Source: PCC-9228 sp964477525
Lineage (GTDB): Bacteria > Cyanobacteriota > Cyanobacteriia > Cyanobacteriales > PCC-9228
Direction: 5' to 3'
Length of the DNA stretch: 64,000 bases
Assembly (NCBI GenBank): GCA_964477525.1
Contig: CAYZHY010000006.1
Span: 1 to 64,000 of the forward strand
Shown: one piece after another, positions 27,738 through 36,444 of the stretch
Numbering within the stretch: position 1 is the first letter of the stretch
Layout of the letters: every line of letters starts with the position of its first letter
Program-made: the position numbers and the translations under genes
Notes under the pieces: generated by a model
Databases searched by the model: none
What the model was told of the DNA's origin: nothing
What the model saw: only the letters and a program-made list of their open reading frames with translations

Positions 27738-28739
27738 ATGACCACACAGGTAAACGATTTGCAAGAGCAGTTGGAAGAACTGCGCCGCAATGCCCAAGAC
27801 GCGATCGCGCAATGCCAAAATCTAGATGATTTAGAATCTCTACGGGTCAACTATTTAGGAAAAAAAGGACAGCTGTCGCAAATATTGCGCAATCTGGGCA
27901 AATTAAGTCCGGAAGAACGTCCAAAAATTGGTGCGATCGCCAACGAAATCAAAGAAACCATCCAAAATAGCTTGCAGCAACAGCGAGAGGCCCTGGAAAC
28001 CGCCCAAATTGAGGCAAAACTGCAAGCAGAAGCCCTCGACGTTACCATGCCGGGGGTCTATCGCCCCCAAGGAAAAATCCATCCTCTCAACGGTGTCATC
28101 GATCGCATCATCGATATTTTCGTCGGATTGGGATATACCGTCGCCTCCGGTCCGGAAATCGAAACCGACTACTACAACTTTGAAGCCCTCAACACTCCCG
28201 AAGATCACCCAGCCAGGGATATGCAGGATACCTTCTATTTACCAGGCAACAAACTCCTGCGTACCCATACTTCTTCGGTGCAAATTCGCTATATGGAACG
28301 CCACCAACCTCCCATGCGCGTGGTTGCCCCTGGCAGGGTCTACCGTCGGGATACGGTGGATGCTACCCACTCGGCGGTGTTCCATCAAGTAGAATTGCTG
28401 GCGGTAGACGAAGGGCTGCGTTTTACCGACCTCAAAGGCACCATCCACGAATTTCTCCGGCAAATGTTCGGCGATTTGCCCCTGCGGTTCCGCCCCAGCT
28501 ATTTCCCCTTCACCGAACCCTCGGCAGAAGTAGACATCCAGTGGCAGGGCGACTGGTTGGAAGTGTTGGGTTGCGGCATGGTAGACCCCAACGTCTTGGA
28601 AACCGTCGGTTACGATTCGGAAAAATATACGGGATTTGCCCTGGGATTGGGCGTAGAACGGTTTGCCATGGTCTTGCACCAGTTAGATGATATTCGCCGT
28701 TTGTACAGCAGCGACTTGCGATTTCTCAACCAGTTCTAG
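27738..28739 (+). CDS. pheS: Phenylalanine-tRNA ligase alpha subunit
   Basis: A 333-residue protein, the normal length. An N-terminal coiled coil (residues 1-90) binds tRNA. The class II catalytic core has motif 2 (RVYRRDTVDATHSAVFHQVE near 200-220) and motif 3 (GFALGLGVERFAM near 304). With PheT it charges tRNA-Phe in the cytoplasm. The pheT gene is not adjacent, as is usual in cyanobacteria. A perfect 9-base-pair inverted repeat follows the stop codon at 28752-28785. Confidence 0.97.
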   Translation: MTTQVNDLQEQLEELRRNAQDAIAQCQNLDDLESLRVNYLGKKGQLSQILRNLGKLSPEERPKIGAIANEIKETIQNSLQQQREALETAQIEAKLQAEALDVTMPGVYRPQGKIHPLNGVIDRIIDIFVGLGYTVASGPEIETDYYNFEALNTPEDHPARDMQDTFYLPGNKLLRTHTSSVQIRYMERHQPPMRVVAPGRVYRRDTVDATHSAVFHQVELLAVDEGLRFTDLKGTIHEFLRQMFGDLPLRFRPSYFPFTEPSAEVDIQWQGDWLEVLGCGMVDPNVLETVGYDSEKYTGFALGLGVERFAMVLHQLDDIRRLYSSDLRFLNQF

Positions 28740-28751
28740 GCACGACTTTGT

Positions 28752-28785
28752 GGGAGGGTTACAATTGCATTGAAAAAACCCTCCC
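28752..28785 (+). terminator. Perfect 9-bp inverted repeat after pheS
   Basis: GGGAGGGTT and AACCCTCCC flank a 16-base loop, followed by CATTT. It lies 12 bases after pheS and 23 before the rhomboid ATG, so it could terminate pheS or attenuate the rhomboid gene. The U-tract is poor. Confidence 0.5.
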
Positions 28786-28808
28786 CATTTCCACAAGGAA
28801 ACTGTTGT

Positions 28809-29411
28809 ATGTTAGAAGAACAAAACGCCCCCCAACCCGTCAAACCCCAATACAATGGCGTTTTTATTTTAATTGCGATTAATTTAATTTTATTTATCCT
28901 GGATGAATTTCTCCAAATTGGGCTGATACGAAATAATTTATACCTCAATCACGCCCGCCCCCAATGGTATCAGTTCGTTACGTCTATGTTTTGCCATGCC
29001 AACTGGGCACATATTTCGGGGAATCTCTTCTTTTTGTATATCTTTGGCAAGTTGGTGGAAGAGGAAGAAGGCTTAACGGGAATTTTGGGTAGCTATCTCA
29101 TTTGTGGGTTGGGTGCCAATTTGGTTAGTTGGTGGTTGCAACCCAATATTGTTTCGTTGGGCGCTTCGGGCGCGGTTTTTGGCTTGTTTACGGTTAGTAT
29201 TTTGCTGAAATTAAGCTGGAACTGGCGCAATCTGCTGGAAATTTTAATTCTCGGTCAGTTTGTTTTGCAGCGCGTGCTTTTTGAAATTCAGAACTTGGGA
29301 GAGGGGGGGAATATCAATCGTATTGCCCACCTCAGCGGTGCTTTGGTGGGCGTGGTTTTTGTTTTGTTGTTGATGCGCTTTTCTAGCTCATCCAATCGTA
29401 ACAAGGATTAA
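28809..29411 (+). CDS. Rhomboid-family intramembrane serine protease
   Basis: A 200-residue protein with six predicted membrane helices. The catalytic Ser is in LGASGAVFGLF and the catalytic His in RIAHLSGALVG; the HANWAHISGNLFFLY segment supplies the conserved His/Asn of helix 2. Rhomboids cut transmembrane segments inside the bilayer. I start at ATG 28809, with AAGGAAA about 10 bases upstream; a longer frame from 28770 has no ATG start. Substrate unknown. Confidence 0.9.
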   Translation: MLEEQNAPQPVKPQYNGVFILIAINLILFILDEFLQIGLIRNNLYLNHARPQWYQFVTSMFCHANWAHISGNLFFLYIFGKLVEEEEGLTGILGSYLICGLGANLVSWWLQPNIVSLGASGAVFGLFTVSILLKLSWNWRNLLEILILGQFVLQRVLFEIQNLGEGGNINRIAHLSGALVGVVFVLLLMRFSSSSNRNKD

Positions 29412-29423
29412 TCTACAATCGCG

Positions 29424-29963
29424 CTACGACAACCGTTTTTCTAAATACTGTCCTACCATTTGCTGTTCGCCAGAACGGGAAATGACTGTTTGGCGGGTGC
29501 GGTATTTGTAGGAGATTTGCTTGATTTCTTCTTCAAAGACCGAGCCTTGGTATTCGGTTTTCAAGCATAACGTATTGGGTTGCAGAAAATAAAAGGTGGC
29601 GGTAACGGGTTTGGAAGTGGCAAAACCGCGATCGCGATAAAGAATATTACCGGCAGCACCGAAAATGGTAGAACCGGAAGAAGCTTTTCTACCGGAAAGC
29701 GTATAGTTACTCTCCCAGCTTACTTCGGCGCCACAAACCAGTTCTGTAGAATTTGGCAGTTGGTGTAGCTGTGCTAGATGCTTCAGTTCTGCCGTTGCCG
29801 CTTCTAAAAATCGTACGGTAATTTTACTGGCTACTTCTTGCGCCTCTCCATCTGGCAACGTGTAGTAACGTCGTTGCGAATACCATTTTCCTTGGGATTG
29901 ACGGAAAAAATCAGCAATTTGCTGTTCGTTCGCTATCTGGGTGGATTTGACAGTTGCATTCAT
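29424..29963 (-). CDS. cpcS: Phycobiliprotein chromophore lyase, CpcS/CpeS family
   Basis: A 179-residue lipocalin-fold lyase that attaches phycocyanobilin or a related bilin to a Cys of phycobiliproteins in the cytoplasm. Family features: IADFFRQSQGKWYSQRRYY at the start, WESNYTLSG, GNILYRDRGFATSKPV and LKTEY in the C-terminal half. The ATG at 29963 is preferred to the longer frame (30041), whose extra 26 residues do not look like the family N-terminus. Heme oxygenase, which makes the bilin precursor, is 2.4 kb away. The exact CpcS, CpcU or CpeS assignment needs comparison. Confidence 0.85.
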   Translation of the reverse strand: MNATVKSTQIANEQQIADFFRQSQGKWYSQRRYYTLPDGEAQEVASKITVRFLEAATAELKHLAQLHQLPNSTELVCGAEVSWESNYTLSGRKASSGSTIFGAAGNILYRDRGFATSKPVTATFYFLQPNTLCLKTEYQGSVFEEEIKQISYKYRTRQTVISRSGEQQMVGQYLEKRLS

Positions 29964-30679
29964 GAATGAAAAAGCCTCGTGCTTGGTTTCTACAAGGCAA
30001 GACCAAGATTTTGTCCAGCCCTTTCCTTCAAATTGTAACATTACTTAATATAAAGCAACGTTATTTATTTCCATGTGAAACGAAAACTCTCTTAAATTCC
30101 GTAGCTAAATTTACATGGCATCTAAATTGTTAGGTGTAACGTTGTCGCCATGCCAACTTCCACCAAGAAACAAATCGAAAGCCAACAATACAGAGGCATT
30201 TGGGCATAGAAAAAACCAAAACCAGCAAAGGCAGTCCCATCCACCGAGAAATGCGTTTTCTACCTGTATTGGTTGCTTTTTTTAGGAAAGTTTTCTATTC
30301 TATTTGCAGCAAAAGCCACAGTTCTGGTCTGGGCTGCTTTGTCGTTTTGAGCAACTAATAGAGAATCTGTAGAAAGATCGAGGCGTATATGACAGTTTTT
30401 CCAAAAAATTTCAACTTTTTGCAGGAAAATCCCAATTCGTCGATCTTCAAGACCTGTAGCGTGCAATTGCAACTATACCTAGTTTTTGACCCCCCTCTAG
30501 AGAAAACTCTCCAACGGGGAAAATAGGAGATTCCAGGCAAACAGAGATTTGACGTTCTGAAAACCAACTTTAGATTTTTTTGTAAAAGTTAAATAAACCC
30601 GAAATTTGGAAGAGTATTTCGTATTTCGTTTTTACTATAGATAAAGAGAAAATAGCAGGAGGGCTGTTCGCAGCAATTT
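29964..30679. other. Intergenic region, nothing recognised
   Basis: This 716-base region lies between the divergent cpcS and coiled-coil genes. I see no supported gene, strong hairpin or family repeat. It must contain both promoters. Confidence 0.45.
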
Positions 30680-31075
30680 ATGGATTCCCTACAAGTTCAA
30701 GTCACCAATTTAAGCCGAAAGGTAGACGCGCTCTATCAAATTACAGAGCAACTCTCCCAGAAAATGTCGGAGATTTTAGCTGAGACTCCAGTGCAGCAAC
30801 ATGCAACGGTAGAGGCTACCCAAAATACTCAACTTCCATCTACTGAAGAAAGTGCCACTCAGCAACCAACAAAAAACGATGCCACCCATCTATTTGATGA
30901 ATACAAAGGCATCCTCCTGGAGGAAACCAGCGACTTAGAAGGTGGTTACCACCAAGGAGACAATTCCATTACCCCAGAAGTGCAAGTTCAACGCTTAACC
31001 GCTCAACTAACGGCAGCCTACAACCGCATTGCCGTTTTAGAAGAGCAGTTGCTTTCTATGCGAAATCATTCCTAG
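30680..31075 (+). CDS. Coiled-coil hypothetical protein
   Basis: A 131-residue soluble protein with an N-terminal heptad helix (VQVTNLSRKVDALYQI), a central Gln/Thr-rich linker and a C-terminal helix (RLTAQLTAAYNRIAVLEEQL). It resembles conserved cyanobacterial proteins of unknown function but I cannot name the family. Its stop codon overlaps the stop of the convergent CobT-like gene: CTAG at 31072-31075 serves both. AGGAGG lies about 20 bases before the ATG, rather far. Confidence 0.6.
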   Translation: MDSLQVQVTNLSRKVDALYQITEQLSQKMSEILAETPVQQHATVEATQNTQLPSTEESATQQPTKNDATHLFDEYKGILLEETSDLEGGYHQGDNSITPEVQVQRLTAQLTAAYNRIAVLEEQLLSMRNHS

Positions 31076-32196
31076 ACCTGGCGGGAAAATCGTGCAGCCA
31101 AAGATTCGATAGCGTGCAGCAAATCCGATTGGTGCCATCCCCGGTACAGATGGGCTGCAGCGGCACAACCGCCAGCCCCCATCCCTTCTTTAACATATCC
31201 CAACTCGTAAGCTCGCAGTTGCGGATATATAGAACGAGCAAAACTAAGCTGAGTAGAAACAAAAGGTACAGGAAATAGCATTTGGGCAAGCCCCACCGTA
31301 TCCGCACTGGCATCGGCTACCACCCAGCGTGTTGTGCCGACGACAACTTGTTTCGGATCCCACCAAATGCTGTCAGCCTCAGCGAGGGCACTGGCTAAAG
31401 CATATACAGCCAGCATTTGCGTGCCACCGGCTAACAACACGCCACTGGTGCGACTAGCCGCCAGTGCCATGCCCGCAACGACAATTTGCATGGGATCGCC
31501 TACCGACGCTACAACTTCCAAGGGCGAACCTGCATCCAAAACCATTTCCCTTTTTTGTTGCGCTGTTTCCAACCCACTACGCACCACCATTTCTTTTTGG
31601 CTGTGGTTGCAAGTGGGGTGGCTGCTGTTGATTTTGCCGTAGGCTGCTTTTCCCAAGGCGGTCAGTACGGCTAAAGCCGTGGTTGTGCCTCCGACAACGC
31701 ATTCACCAACAATCGAATAGCTATGTTGTGCTGCTAGTTTGGTTCCCCATTCCCATCCTTGCTGGAAGAGGTAGCGAACTGTAGCCAAATCCATGGCTTG
31801 CCCAGTGGTAAGACAGCGAGCTGGTTTCCCGTTTAGAGAAATATGGGGAACAGGTAACGATTGGGGCAATCCCGCATCAAACAAATACACCGGCAACTGC
31901 AAAGCTTCCACCACTGCCCGAGAAATCAAAACTGGCGATGCTCCTGCGGTTAGAGGCGGTAGCGGAAACTGGGGCGACCAGTCAGCGCCATAGTAGAGAA
32001 ATTCTGCATCGGCGAGGGCGGTATATTTTCTATCTTCTGGGGTGGCACCAGCGGCAGAAATCCCGTCAATCAATCCCGTGTCGGTAAATCCCAAAACGCA
32101 CACCATCGCAGGTTGTTTGCCAGCATAGCGATGCAACCATTGTTCCCCTTGAGCAATGTTGGTGTGAATTTGGATAAAATCAAAAGATTGGCTCAT
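31072..32196 (-). CDS. CobT-like nicotinate-nucleotide phosphoribosyltransferase (UPF0284)
   Basis: A 374-residue protein of the UPF0284/TIGR00303 group related to CobT, which activates the lower-ligand base of cobalamin. Visible motifs: VLGFTDTGLIDGISAAGATP, ECVVGGTTTALAVL, SVGDPMQIVVAGMALAAS, VLLAGGTQM and KEGMGAGG. The glycine-rich segments fit the nucleotide-binding fold. Many cyanobacteria make pseudocobalamin with adenine, so its substrate base is uncertain. A B12 riboswitch and metH in the same window fit a cobalamin role, but they are far apart. Confidence 0.85.
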   Translation of the reverse strand: MSQSFDFIQIHTNIAQGEQWLHRYAGKQPAMVCVLGFTDTGLIDGISAAGATPEDRKYTALADAEFLYYGADWSPQFPLPPLTAGASPVLISRAVVEALQLPVYLFDAGLPQSLPVPHISLNGKPARCLTTGQAMDLATVRYLFQQGWEWGTKLAAQHSYSIVGECVVGGTTTALAVLTALGKAAYGKINSSHPTCNHSQKEMVVRSGLETAQQKREMVLDAGSPLEVVASVGDPMQIVVAGMALAASRTSGVLLAGGTQMLAVYALASALAEADSIWWDPKQVVVGTTRWVVADASADTVGLAQMLFPVPFVSTQLSFARSIYPQLRAYELGYVKEGMGAGGCAAAAHLYRGWHQSDLLHAIESLAARFSRQV

Positions 32197-32407
32197 TTCA
32201 ATTCAACTATAGACCAATAAATAAATTGCAAGTGCCTCTCAAAAAGCAAGCTCTGGAGGCACGGTTTCGTGGAGCGATCGCCCAAAACTCTTAAAAATTT
32301 TTAATGATTTTTCTCAGCAAATCGGACTAACGTAGCGTAAGTAAGCTCCATTGCTTTTGGTATAAATCGTAGATCGCTCGTCCACCTATAACGCAGAGAA
32401 ATTTAAC

Positions 32408-33124
32408 ATGACTTGTAATCTAGCATCCCAATTACGCGAAGGCACCAAGAAATCTCACACTATGGCAGAAAATGTGGGATTTGTCAAGTGTTTCTTAAAA
32501 GGTGTCGTTGAAAAAAATTCCTATCGGAAACTGGTGGCCAATCTATATTTCGTATACACCGCCATGGAAGAAGAATTTGAACGCCACCAGAACCACCCCA
32601 TTGTTTCTCAAATTTACTATCCCGAACTCAACCGCAAAGAAAGTTTGGAAGAAGACCTGAGCTTTTACTACGGTTCCAACTGGCAAGAAGAGGTCAAACC
32701 TTCTAAAGCCACCCAAGAATACGTAGCCCGCATTCGGGAAGTTTCCCAACAAGACCCGGAACTGCTCATTGCCCACGCCTATACCCGCTACCTAGGCGAT
32801 CTCTCTGGGGGGCAAATTCTGAAGAAAATGGCCATGCGCGGCATGAACCTATCTGACGGTCAGGGTACGTCTTTCTACGAATTCGACCAAATCGAAGACG
32901 AAAAGGCATTTAAGGCTACCTACCGCAACGCTATGGATAGTTTGCCCTTCGACCAAAGCCAAGTAGATAAAGTTGTGGATGAAGCCAATTATGCCTTTAA
33001 ACTGAACATGAATCTGTTCAAAGAACTAGAAGGCAATTTGGTGAAAGCTATCGGGCAAATGCTGTTCAATACCATCACCCGTCGCCGTTCTCGCGGCAGC
33101 ACCGAGTTCGCTACTGCTGAGTAA
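32408..33124 (+). CDS. ho1: Biliverdin-producing heme oxygenase
   Basis: A 238-residue enzyme that opens heme to biliverdin, CO and iron with reduced ferredoxin; biliverdin is the precursor of phycobilins. The proximal heme His is in KKSHTMAENVGF (about residue 17), and the distal helix has the family signature GDLSGGQ near 131. Length and sequence match cyanobacterial HO1. The start is followed by the usual LASQLREGTKK. A terminator-like stem-loop follows at 33128-33160. Confidence 0.95.
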   Translation: MTCNLASQLREGTKKSHTMAENVGFVKCFLKGVVEKNSYRKLVANLYFVYTAMEEEFERHQNHPIVSQIYYPELNRKESLEEDLSFYYGSNWQEEVKPSKATQEYVARIREVSQQDPELLIAHAYTRYLGDLSGGQILKKMAMRGMNLSDGQGTSFYEFDQIEDEKAFKATYRNAMDSLPFDQSQVDKVVDEANYAFKLNMNLFKELEGNLVKAIGQMLFNTITRRRSRGSTEFATAE

Positions 33125-33127
33125 TCT

Positions 33128-33160
33128 CCAGCGGCAAGCAGGCTTGCACTGGGGAATTTT
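33128..33160 (+). terminator. Terminator-like hairpin after heme oxygenase
   Basis: CCAG-cg-GCAAG pairs with CTTGC-a-CTGG around a short loop, then GGGAATTTT. The stem has a small internal mismatch. It starts four bases after the stop codon. Confidence 0.5.
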
Positions 33161-33238
33161 GTTGCTACAATCAAAGTAATTCCAAGCCACGCAATCGCTA
33201 ACGGGTTGCGTGGTCAGTTGTATTGTCCCAGCTTCGTT

Positions 33239-33865
33239 ATGACCTCCTCAGCGATCGCTTCTCAAACTCAGACAACCTACCCGGTTGTAGAAACGTTTGC
33301 CTCCATTCAAGGGGAGGGAGAATTTAGCGGTACCAGCGCCTTTTTTATTCGTTTGGGCGGCTGCGATGTGGGGTGTTGGTTTTGCGATACCAAAGAATCC
33401 TGGAACCCCAAACGCCACCCGCAAGTCGCTGTAGGCGATTTGGTACGAGAGGCGGTGGCAGCGCGACCGGCCATGGTGGTAGTTACAGGTGGGGAACCGC
33501 TAATGCACGATTTGTCTGGACTCACCCAATCGTTGCGCAAAGCTGGATTGCTGGTGCATTTGGAAACCTCGGGGGCCCATCCTTTAACCGGTACATTTGA
33601 TTGGGTGACCCTCTCTCCCAAACGATTTAAACCGCCGGTTGCCGATATTTATCCCCATGCCAGCGAGTTAAAAGTGGTGGTTGCCAGCCAACAAGATTTA
33701 GAATGGGCTGAGGCCGAAGCTGCGAAAGTTGGCAACGCCGTTCGCTTGTATTTGCAACCGGAATGGGAAACAGCCGGTAGCGAACAGTTGGTTTTTGATT
33801 ACGTATTGCAGCACCCGCAATGGCGCGTTAGCCTGCAAATCCACAAATTTTTGCAAGTGCAATGA
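33239..33865 (+). CDS. queE: 7-carboxy-7-deazaguanine synthase
   Basis: A 208-residue radical SAM enzyme that converts carboxytetrahydropterin to 7-carboxy-7-deazaguanine in the preQ0/queuosine pathway. The cluster-binding CX3CX2C motif is GGCDVGCWFCDTKESW near residues 40-50, followed by VVTGGEPL (SAM binding) and LETSGAHP. The ATG at 33239 is preferred over 33206 because homologues start near this point. It overlaps queC by ATGA, indicating translational coupling. Confidence 0.93.
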   Translation: MTSSAIASQTQTTYPVVETFASIQGEGEFSGTSAFFIRLGGCDVGCWFCDTKESWNPKRHPQVAVGDLVREAVAARPAMVVVTGGEPLMHDLSGLTQSLRKAGLLVHLETSGAHPLTGTFDWVTLSPKRFKPPVADIYPHASELKVVVASQQDLEWAEAEAAKVGNAVRLYLQPEWETAGSEQLVFDYVLQHPQWRVSLQIHKFLQVQ

Positions 33866-34560
33866 AACCACGTGCTGTCGTTTTACTTTCTGGCGGATTG
33901 GATTCGGCGACTTCCGCTGCCCAAGCGATCGCCGATGGCTTTGAAGCGATCGCGCTGTCTTTTCGCTACGGTCAGCGCCACCAACGAGAACTGGAAGCCG
34001 CCAATACGATTGCCCGGCATTTGGGCATTGAAAAGCATTATACGGTGGATGTGCCCATTGGTCAGTGGGGCGGTTCTGCCCTTACCGACAGCGATCGAGA
34101 TCTTCCCACCGAAGGGGTCAATCCCAATGCCATTCCTTCCACCTACGTTCCCGGTCGCAATACGGTGTTTATTGCGATCGCCCTTTCCTTGGCAGAAGCC
34201 GTTGCCGCCGAAACCATTTATTTAGGCATCAATGCCATTGATTATTCTGGCTATCCCGATTGCCGCCCCGAATATTTAGAAGCCATGCAAAAAGTAGCAG
34301 GATTATCTTCAAAAGTAGGGGTAGAAGGCAAACCGCCCAAATTGGTCGCGCCATTGGTACGCGATCGCAAAGCCGATATCGTTCGCCGCGCCTTGCAATT
34401 GGGGGTTCCCATTGCCGAAACTTGGTCTTGCTATCAAGGGAACCAACAACCCTGTGGTGTCTGCGATTCCTGTCGCCTGCGCGATCGAGGTTTAATCGAA
34501 GCTGGGGTGGCAGAGTTGGCAACGCCTACGGGAAGACAGTTGTATGCCGAACAAGGATAG
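33862..34560 (+). CDS. queC: 7-cyano-7-deazaguanine synthase
   Basis: A 232-residue PP-loop ATPase that converts the QueE product to preQ0 with ammonia and ATP. The PP-loop is VVLLSGGLDSATSA at the N-terminus; Zn-binding Cys lie in CYQGNQQPCGVCDSCRLR near 193-210. Its ATG overlaps the queE stop (33862-33865). The last 17 bases overlap tilS, so queE-queC-tilS form a tightly coupled operon. Confidence 0.96.
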   Translation: MKPRAVVLLSGGLDSATSAAQAIADGFEAIALSFRYGQRHQRELEAANTIARHLGIEKHYTVDVPIGQWGGSALTDSDRDLPTEGVNPNAIPSTYVPGRNTVFIAIALSLAEAVAAETIYLGINAIDYSGYPDCRPEYLEAMQKVAGLSSKVGVEGKPPKLVAPLVRDRKADIVRRALQLGVPIAETWSCYQGNQQPCGVCDSCRLRDRGLIEAGVAELATPTGRQLYAEQG

Positions 34561-35542
34561 CTGGACCCTCCTACACGCACAAATTCACCAAACTTTACGA
34601 GAGAAACAGCTTTTGCCCCGCCGCCAGAAGGTTTTGGTGGCGGTTTCTGGCGGTCAAGATTCTCTATGTTTGGCGAAATTGTTGCGGGATTTGCAGCCAA
34701 AGTGGGAATGGCAGTTGGGGATAGCCCACTGCGACCACCGCTGGCATACGGATGCGGGGATGGCGGAACATGTGAAAGCAATAGCGAATCGGTGGCAGTT
34801 GCCTTTTTATTTGAAGGTGGCACCAACCGGCAACGGCCAAGCCATCAATCCCCAAAGCGAGGCTGCTGCTAGAAATTGGCGCTACCAAGCCCTAAAGGAA
34901 ATAGCAACGGAGGCGGGTTATGGCTATTTGGTGGTTGCCCATACCCTCAGCGATCGCGCAGAAACGTTAGTGTACAATCTGATGCGGGGGGCTGGTGCCG
35001 ATGGTTTGCAAGCACTGACCTGGCAGCGGTCTTTACAGCCAAATTTGCAATTGGTGCGTCCTTTGTTAGAGGTTTCCCGCCAACAAACGGGAGAATTTTG
35101 CCATCAAATGCAATTGCCGGTTTGGGAAGACCCGCAAAACGACAATTTGCAATACGCTCGTACGCGCATTCGCCACCAGTTGCTACCGTATTTGCGATCG
35201 CAGTTCAATCCCAACGTAGAACAATCTTTAGCTCAAACAGCGGAATTGCTGCGTGCGGATGTGGCGTATTTGGAAGCAGCCGCCCGGGATTGGCGCCAGC
35301 GTGCCTATCGTGCGGAAAATGCTTTTGACCGTACGGTTTTGCAAGCAGCCCCTTTAGCTTTACAACGCCGTGCTTTGCGCCAATTTTTACAAGATGTGTT
35401 GCCCAGCGCGCCTCGCTTCGAGCATGTGGAGAAGTTGGTAGCTTTGATTGACGCACCCAACCGTTCGCGTACCGATCCTTTTCCCGGCGGTGCGATCGCG
35501 GAAGTTTCTGGTAGCTGGATTTTGTGGCAAGACGCTAAATAA
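34544..35542 (+). CDS. tilS: tRNA(Ile)-lysidine synthetase
   Basis: A 332-residue ATPase that changes C34 of the CAU-anticodon tRNA-Ile to lysidine so that it reads AUA; normally essential. The PP-loop SGGQDSLCLAKLL is near residue 32. It has the HCDHRWHTDA and RGAGADGLQAL motifs. It lacks the long C-terminal domain of the E. coli enzyme, as cyanobacterial forms do. Its start lies inside the end of queC. ACCCCT (35546-35551) and AGGGGT (35560-35565) just after the stop could form a weak terminator stem. Confidence 0.94.
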   Translation: MPNKDSWTLLHAQIHQTLREKQLLPRRQKVLVAVSGGQDSLCLAKLLRDLQPKWEWQLGIAHCDHRWHTDAGMAEHVKAIANRWQLPFYLKVAPTGNGQAINPQSEAAARNWRYQALKEIATEAGYGYLVVAHTLSDRAETLVYNLMRGAGADGLQALTWQRSLQPNLQLVRPLLEVSRQQTGEFCHQMQLPVWEDPQNDNLQYARTRIRHQLLPYLRSQFNPNVEQSLAQTAELLRADVAYLEAAARDWRQRAYRAENAFDRTVLQAAPLALQRRALRQFLQDVLPSAPRFEHVEKLVALIDAPNRSRTDPFPGGAIAEVSGSWILWQDAK

Positions 35543-35586
35543 AGAACCCCTGCGGTGGTAGGGGTAGGGGCTGCCACTGGATGCCA

Positions 35587-36444
35587 TTATTTGTTTAAAG
35601 AAGAAGGTTCGAAATGCTTGTCGTGTTCCACAACAAAGACATTGGCATAGAGATTGGCGATAAACTGTTTTCCTTCTTGGGTTAGTTCCAAATACTGCAA
35701 AGCATCCCGAATGTAGGGAAAAACGCTACTCCAGTAAAATTTGGGATAGTTATCGCGCAAATCGTCTGGGTTTCGATACCCCAACGTTTTGTTCACTTCC
35801 GTTTCTTCAAACTCGTAAAATAAGGCAGGAACTTTCTTTAAATAGCGCGGATCGCTCAGCTGACCGATTAAATCGGCTGCCCTGACCAAACCTGGTACGT
35901 TGCGCGTATTTTGCCGGTCGGCCGCGTCGGGAACGGGAAATCGGGTGAGTTCAATATTTTTCTTGATGACCTCAGCGTTAATGAGACGGTGACCGCCGAA
36001 ACGTTCGTCGATAAACAGTTTTCCTCGGTCTACGTGGTAGGGCGTTAGGGCCGCATCTGTGGAACCGCGTTCTAGGGAAATCATTTCCCCGTTGATACCG
36101 GTGGCGTACTCGCCTTTTCGATCTTGACGGCATACCCCTTTTACGTAGCCAATATCGTGGCACAACAGGGAAATCATCGTATGCAGCCAGTCTTCGCAAG
36201 AAACACCACCTTCGCGGATGTGTTTGCCCCGCAAAATTTCCTGCCCTACCAGGGTAACGAGAATTGTATGCTCCACATCGTGATAGAGAGCATCACTGTT
36301 GGCAATATTTTCCAGGGCCATCCTTCCCGCCCAGGTAATAATATCTGGGTAGTCAGGCTTGAGGCCGCCGTAAGTGTTGTGATACCCCGCTTGGAGGTAG
36401 CGGGTGAATTCTTCAATCAGGAGATTGGTGGAATTGAAGAACAT
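35587..36444 (-). CDS. HD-domain metalloprotein, Npun_R2479 type
   Basis: A 285-residue phosphohydrolase-fold protein. Metal ligands of the HD superfamily are visible: YHDVEHT near 54, LCHDIGY near 95 and a later H-V-D region. The sequence matches a cyanobacterial HD family named for Npun_R2479. HD enzymes usually cleave phosphoester bonds of nucleotides or signalling molecules, but the substrate of this family is unknown. It is convergent with tilS. Confidence 0.85.
   Translation of the reverse strand: MFFNSTNLLIEEFTRYLQAGYHNTYGGLKPDYPDIITWAGRMALENIANSDALYHDVEHTILVTLVGQEILRGKHIREGGVSCEDWLHTMISLLCHDIGYVKGVCRQDRKGEYATGINGEMISLERGSTDAALTPYHVDRGKLFIDERFGGHRLINAEVIKKNIELTRFPVPDAADRQNTRNVPGLVRAADLIGQLSDPRYLKKVPALFYEFEETEVNKTLGYRNPDDLRDNYPKFYWSSVFPYIRDALQYLELTQEGKQFIANLYANVFVVEHDKHFEPSSLNK

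Noticed and set aside
30260..30567. Overlapping minus-strand frames upstream of the coiled-coil gene
   Set aside because: They overlap each other, lack start signals and have no recognisable product.
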